A program made the translations under genes and the position numbers. From Pedobacter glucosidilyticus (GTDB taxonomy: Bacteria; Bacteroidota; Bacteroidia; Sphingobacteriales; Sphingobacteriaceae): a stretch of 64,000 nt of DNA. This document shows, piece by piece, positions 60,786-64,000 of this stretch (position 1 is its first letter; each line of letters begins with the position of its first letter). Under the pieces are notes generated by a model. That model worked only from the letters and a program-made list of their open reading frames with translations, was not told the DNA's origin and did no database searches. Location of the stretch: assembly GCF_002483235.1 (NCBI RefSeq), contig NZ_DLHN01000012.1, forward strand, positions 24,147 to 88,146. Direction: 5' to 3'.

Positions 60786-63515
60786 ATGAAGCTCATTCTC
60801 AGATTTACAGGATACACTGTTTGTATGATGTTTTCTTTGCTGTTCAACTCGGCAATTGCCAAAACAGCCAAAGAAAAAATTAATGTTGTAGTACCCGCAC
60901 AAGCTAGCTCAAGGATAATGTTTGGCGCTACACAGTTAGTGAAACAGCTTAATCAATTAGCTTATCAAGCTCAAATTGCTAAGAACAATAAGCCCAATAT
61001 TAGAACAAAAAATATCATCTTAACCAACCAAAAAACAAGCGGTAAAGAAAGTTATTCGATTATTTCTGATGCTAAAGGAAATATCAATTTAGCTGGTGGA
61101 GATGATTCTGGAATCTTATACGCTTTTACTACTTTAACAGAACAAGTTAAAGCTCAGGGTAAATTGCCCCAGAATTTGCAAATCAAAGACAAGCCAGAAA
61201 TGGTTCTCCGTGGTACGGCTATAGGTTTGCAAAAGCCTGATTATTTACCCGGACGTGATGTTTATGAATATCCATACACGCCAGAAACTTTTCCTTGGTT
61301 TTACGATAAGCAACAATGGATAGCTTATTTAGATATGATGCTAGCCAACCGTTACAACTCTTTGTATTTATGGAATGGTCATCCTTTTTCTTCTTTAGTA
61401 AAGCTAAAAGATTATCCTTATGCCTTGGAGGTTGATGAAGCCACTTTTAAAAAGAACGAAGAGATATTTAGATTTTTAACCGAAGAGGCTGATAAACGCG
61501 GAATTTGGGTGATTCAGATGTTTTATAACATCTTGATACCAAAACCTTTTGCAGAAAAACACGGATTAAAAACTCAAGATAGAAACCGACCTATTATTCC
61601 AATCATTGCAGATTATACGCAGAAATCTATAGCTGCCTTTGTAGAGAAATATCCAAATGTTGGTTTATTGGTAACCCTAGGCGAAGCTATGGAAGGGGTA
61701 GGGCAAGATGATATTGATTGGTTTACGAAAACGATTATTCCGGGTGTACAAGACGGCTTAAAAGCTTTAGGAAGTAAAACCGAGCCACCTATTGTATTAA
61801 GAGCACATGATAGCGATGCGCCTGCTGTTATGAAAGCGGCTTTGCCTTTATATAAAAATTTATATACCATGGCAAAGTATAATGGCGAAGCTTTAACCAC
61901 TTATACGCCACGTGGAAAATGGGCCGATTTACACCGTAGTCTGAGTAGAATAGGAACTGTACATGTTCAAAACGTACATATTTTGGCCAATTTAGAGCCT
62001 TTTAGATATGGCTCTGCAGATTTTATCCAAAAATCTGTACAGGCTATGCACCATGTTTACGAAGCCAATGCTTTACATCTTTATCCACAAGCATCTTATT
62101 GGGATTGGCCTTACACAGCTGATAAAGCACCAAATAGATTAATGCAGTTAGACCGTGATTGGATGTGGTATAAAGCCTGGGCCAGATATGCTTGGGATTC
62201 TAAAAGAGAACGCTCTTCTGAGATTGCATATTGGTCTCAAGAGTTAGGTGCAAAATACGGTGCTAACCAAGAAACTGGTAAACATATTTTAGATGCTTAC
62301 GAAGAATCTGGAGAGATTTCTCCAAAACTTTTAAGACGTTTTGGTATCACTGATGGAAATAGACAAACGCTTACTTTAGGCATGCTTACTACCCAGTTTA
62401 TCAATCCTTTCCGCTATGGTGTTTTTACTTTGATGTACGAGTCTGAGGCGCCAGAAGGCGAGATGATTATTGATTATGCCGAGAAAGAGTGGAAAAAGCA
62501 AGGTCATATCGGTGAAACTCCAGTTCAGGTAGCTAAAGAAGTGGTTGAGCATGGTAAGAAAGCTATTGCTGCCATAGAAAAAGCAAAAGCTGGTGTAAAA
62601 GCAAATCGGGAAGAGTTTGATAGATTGCTTAATGATATGTATTGCTACGATGCTATGGCAAATTTTTATGCCGATAAAGTAACCGCAGCATTATGGATTT
62701 TGAAGTATAAATATTCTAATGATGTTAAAGATTTAGACCAAGCTTTGCCATTTTTAGAAAGTAGCGTTAAGCATTACCAGAAATTAGTTAAACTAACAGA
62801 AAACCATTATTTATATGCTAATAGTATGCAAACTAAGCAGCGTAAAATACCTATGCGTGGTGTTGATAAAACTTTTATCCACTGGAAAGAAGTATTACCC
62901 GTTTTTGAAACCGAATTGAAGAATTTTAAACATAGTATAGATTCTTTAAAGAGTAATAAAACAGCAAATAATATCGCTGTTAAAGCTTATGAAAATGCGG
63001 TTGTTAAATTCCAAGACAAGCAATTGTTTTATACCGTAAAAGAACAAGCTAAGGCTTTCGCCGATGAAGATTTTAAAATAAAAGCTTTAACACCAGAATT
63101 GATAGGTTTAAACGCTTTACAACTATCCGCGGCAGCGCAACTAAAAAATGGTACGCAAATTACCTTTACCAATGCTAAGCCTGTAACCGTTTTGGTAGGA
63201 TTTTTTAATAAAAAAGATGCTCAGTTTTCGCCAACGCCAGAGTTAGAGACCGATGCTAGTGCTAATAATTACGGACAGGCAGAAAGCAAACTTTCTAATG
63301 CTGTAATCATAGAAAATTATCCTCCAATAAACGTACATGCTTATACTTTCCCTGCTGGAAAAAATACCTTAAGTTTAGCTAAGGGAAAAGCATTGATTTT
63401 AGGTTTTATAGATGCTAACCAAAAGATTAAGATTTTTGATGCAGGTTTAAACGGTAACGGCAGAGACATAGATTGGCTTTTTGGTCATTACGCACCAACT
63501 GATGTTAAGTTATAA
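60786..63515 (+). CDS. Secreted glycoside hydrolase, alpha-glucuronidase-like
   Basis: A 909-residue exported protein with signal peptide 1-25. Residues about 30-125 form a GH20b/GH67-N-type alpha-beta domain ending GGDDSGILYAFTTLTEQ. A TIM-barrel-like region (about 130-480) has YLDMMLANRYNSLYLWNGHP, LLVTLGEAMEGVG and HLYPQASYWDWPYT, with candidate acids Glu and Asp in these blocks. A helical region follows, then a small beta domain. The pattern recalls GH67 and GH115 alpha-glucuronidases, but I could not fix a family. In this locus it may remove a uronic acid, perhaps from dermatan or a decorated glycan. The next gene starts 3 bases after the stop. Confidence 0.7.
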   Translation: MKLILRFTGYTVCMMFSLLFNSAIAKTAKEKINVVVPAQASSRIMFGATQLVKQLNQLAYQAQIAKNNKPNIRTKNIILTNQKTSGKESYSIISDAKGNINLAGGDDSGILYAFTTLTEQVKAQGKLPQNLQIKDKPEMVLRGTAIGLQKPDYLPGRDVYEYPYTPETFPWFYDKQQWIAYLDMMLANRYNSLYLWNGHPFSSLVKLKDYPYALEVDEATFKKNEEIFRFLTEEADKRGIWVIQMFYNILIPKPFAEKHGLKTQDRNRPIIPIIADYTQKSIAAFVEKYPNVGLLVTLGEAMEGVGQDDIDWFTKTIIPGVQDGLKALGSKTEPPIVLRAHDSDAPAVMKAALPLYKNLYTMAKYNGEALTTYTPRGKWADLHRSLSRIGTVHVQNVHILANLEPFRYGSADFIQKSVQAMHHVYEANALHLYPQASYWDWPYTADKAPNRLMQLDRDWMWYKAWARYAWDSKRERSSEIAYWSQELGAKYGANQETGKHILDAYEESGEISPKLLRRFGITDGNRQTLTLGMLTTQFINPFRYGVFTLMYESEAPEGEMIIDYAEKEWKKQGHIGETPVQVAKEVVEHGKKAIAAIEKAKAGVKANREEFDRLLNDMYCYDAMANFYADKVTAALWILKYKYSNDVKDLDQALPFLESSVKHYQKLVKLTENHYLYANSMQTKQRKIPMRGVDKTFIHWKEVLPVFETELKNFKHSIDSLKSNKTANNIAVKAYENAVVKFQDKQLFYTVKEQAKAFADEDFKIKALTPELIGLNALQLSAAAQLKNGTQITFTNAKPVTVLVGFFNKKDAQFSPTPELETDASANNYGQAESKLSNAVIIENYPPINVHAYTFPAGKNTLSLAKGKALILGFIDANQKIKIFDAGLNGNGRDIDWLFGHYAPTDVKL

Positions 63516-63518
63516 TCC

Positions 63519-64000
63519 ATGAAGAAATTATTGTATAGTTTTTTAATAATCATAGGCGCCAAAACTGCTGTTTTAGCACAGCAGGTAAACCTTAGCCAAA
63601 AATTAAATCAATACGTTAAGCAGTTTAATACCGATGATAATGAAGCGGTAAAAAATTTAGTGCCTAATGCCGATGCTTATCAATGGTTAAATGAGAATAT
63701 CCCTTTATTAGATTTTCCTGATAAAGAAATAGAAGAGAAGTATTATTTCCGTTGGTGGTCTTTTAGAAAACACCTTAAACAAACACCAGATGGCTATATT
63801 TTTACCGAGTTTATAGAACCTGTAAAACATGCCGGAAAATATCAATCTATCAGTTGTGCTTTAGGTCATCATATCTATGAAGGAAGATGGTTAAAAAATC
63901 AAGAATACATCAAGCAATATCTTAATTTTTGGCTATATGAGGCCGATAAAGGGCAAAGTAGGCCACGTTTTCATCAGTTTAGCAGTTGGGTAGATGATGC
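63519..64000 (+). CDS. Secreted MGH1-like glycoside hydrolase, 5' part only
   Basis: The first 160 codons of a gene that continues beyond the window. The signal peptide is 1-21 (ending TAVLAQ). Recognisable blocks are YYFRWWSFRKHLK, FTEFIEPVKHAGKYQSISC and GHHIYEGRWLKNQEYI, which fit the start of the (alpha/alpha)6 domain of mannosylglycerate-hydrolase-like or GH63-type glycosidases. No stop codon interrupts the frame to base 64000. It lies 3 bases after the GH67-like gene and so shares its transcript. The substrate is unknown. Confidence 0.72.
   Translation, partial: MKKLLYSFLIIIGAKTAVLAQQVNLSQKLNQYVKQFNTDDNEAVKNLVPNADAYQWLNENIPLLDFPDKEIEEKYYFRWWSFRKHLKQTPDGYIFTEFIEPVKHAGKYQSISCALGHHIYEGRWLKNQEYIKQYLNFWLYEADKGQSRPRFHQFSSWVDD

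Overview
The window looks like the chromosome of a Sphingobacteriaceae-type Bacteroidota, close to Pedobacter. The evidence is AT-rich DNA, many promoters of the Bacteroidota form TAnnTTTG with little Shine-Dalgarno signal, a hybrid two-component system with a sensor propeller, NagB fused to a PIG-L domain, and a 699-residue lyase that resembles, from memory of the family, the chondroitinase AC of Pedobacter heparinus. No rRNA, tRNA, CRISPR array, phage or intact insertion sequence was seen.

Layout. Bases 1-2200 are poor in genes and rich in small repeats, with one GreA/GreB-like gene. Bases 2266-5958 hold metal homeostasis: a Cu(I) P-type ATPase, a small metallochaperone and a COG0523 GTPase, with clear operator-like repeats at both promoters. 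Bases 6151-10587 (minus) encode a TolC/HlyD/ABC exporter whose ATPase domain has lost most catalytic motifs. Bases 10618-11359 contain a small gene whose 3' end and terminator hairpin occur three times in tandem. Bases 11445-16933 hold a LysR regulator, an OprO/P-type porin, two YceI-like proteins around an outer-membrane barrel protein, and a small membrane protein. Bases 16930-24897 are housekeeping: gmhB, gltB-gltD and rluF. Bases 25001-28074 (minus) form a compact redox operon: MarR regulator, flavin ferredoxin reductase, 2Fe-2S ferredoxin and NDH-2.

The rest, 28374 to the end, is devoted to amino sugars and glycosaminoglycans. Two paralogous pairs of an FHS-type sugar transporter and a NagB-PIG-L fusion flank, in opposite orientation, a NagX/HGSNAT-like acetyltransferase, a LacI-kduI-kduD operon and a second LacI gene. 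That second regulator precedes an operon of a NahK-like kinase, transporter, NagB-PIG-L, GlmM and GalE. A large hybrid two-component regulator follows. Downstream lie GH88 unsaturated glucuronyl hydrolase, a secreted EEP-family hydrolase, a Crp-like regulator, a pirin, then sulfatase, PL8 (ABC type), sulfatase, PL8 (AC type), and two further secreted glycosidases, the last cut by the window edge. No SusC/SusD pair is present in the window.

How it may work together (inference): exported sulfatases and PL8 lyases cut chondroitin or hyaluronan, GH88 splits the unsaturated disaccharides, KduI and KduD process the uronate toward KDG, and the kinase, GalE, GlmM and NagB-PIG-L could turn GalNAc or GlcNAc into fructose 6-phosphate if a uridylyltransferase encoded elsewhere takes part. 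Operator-like motifs before both LacI genes, the kinase operon and three lyase-side promoters suggest separate control of uronate, hexosamine and polymer steps.
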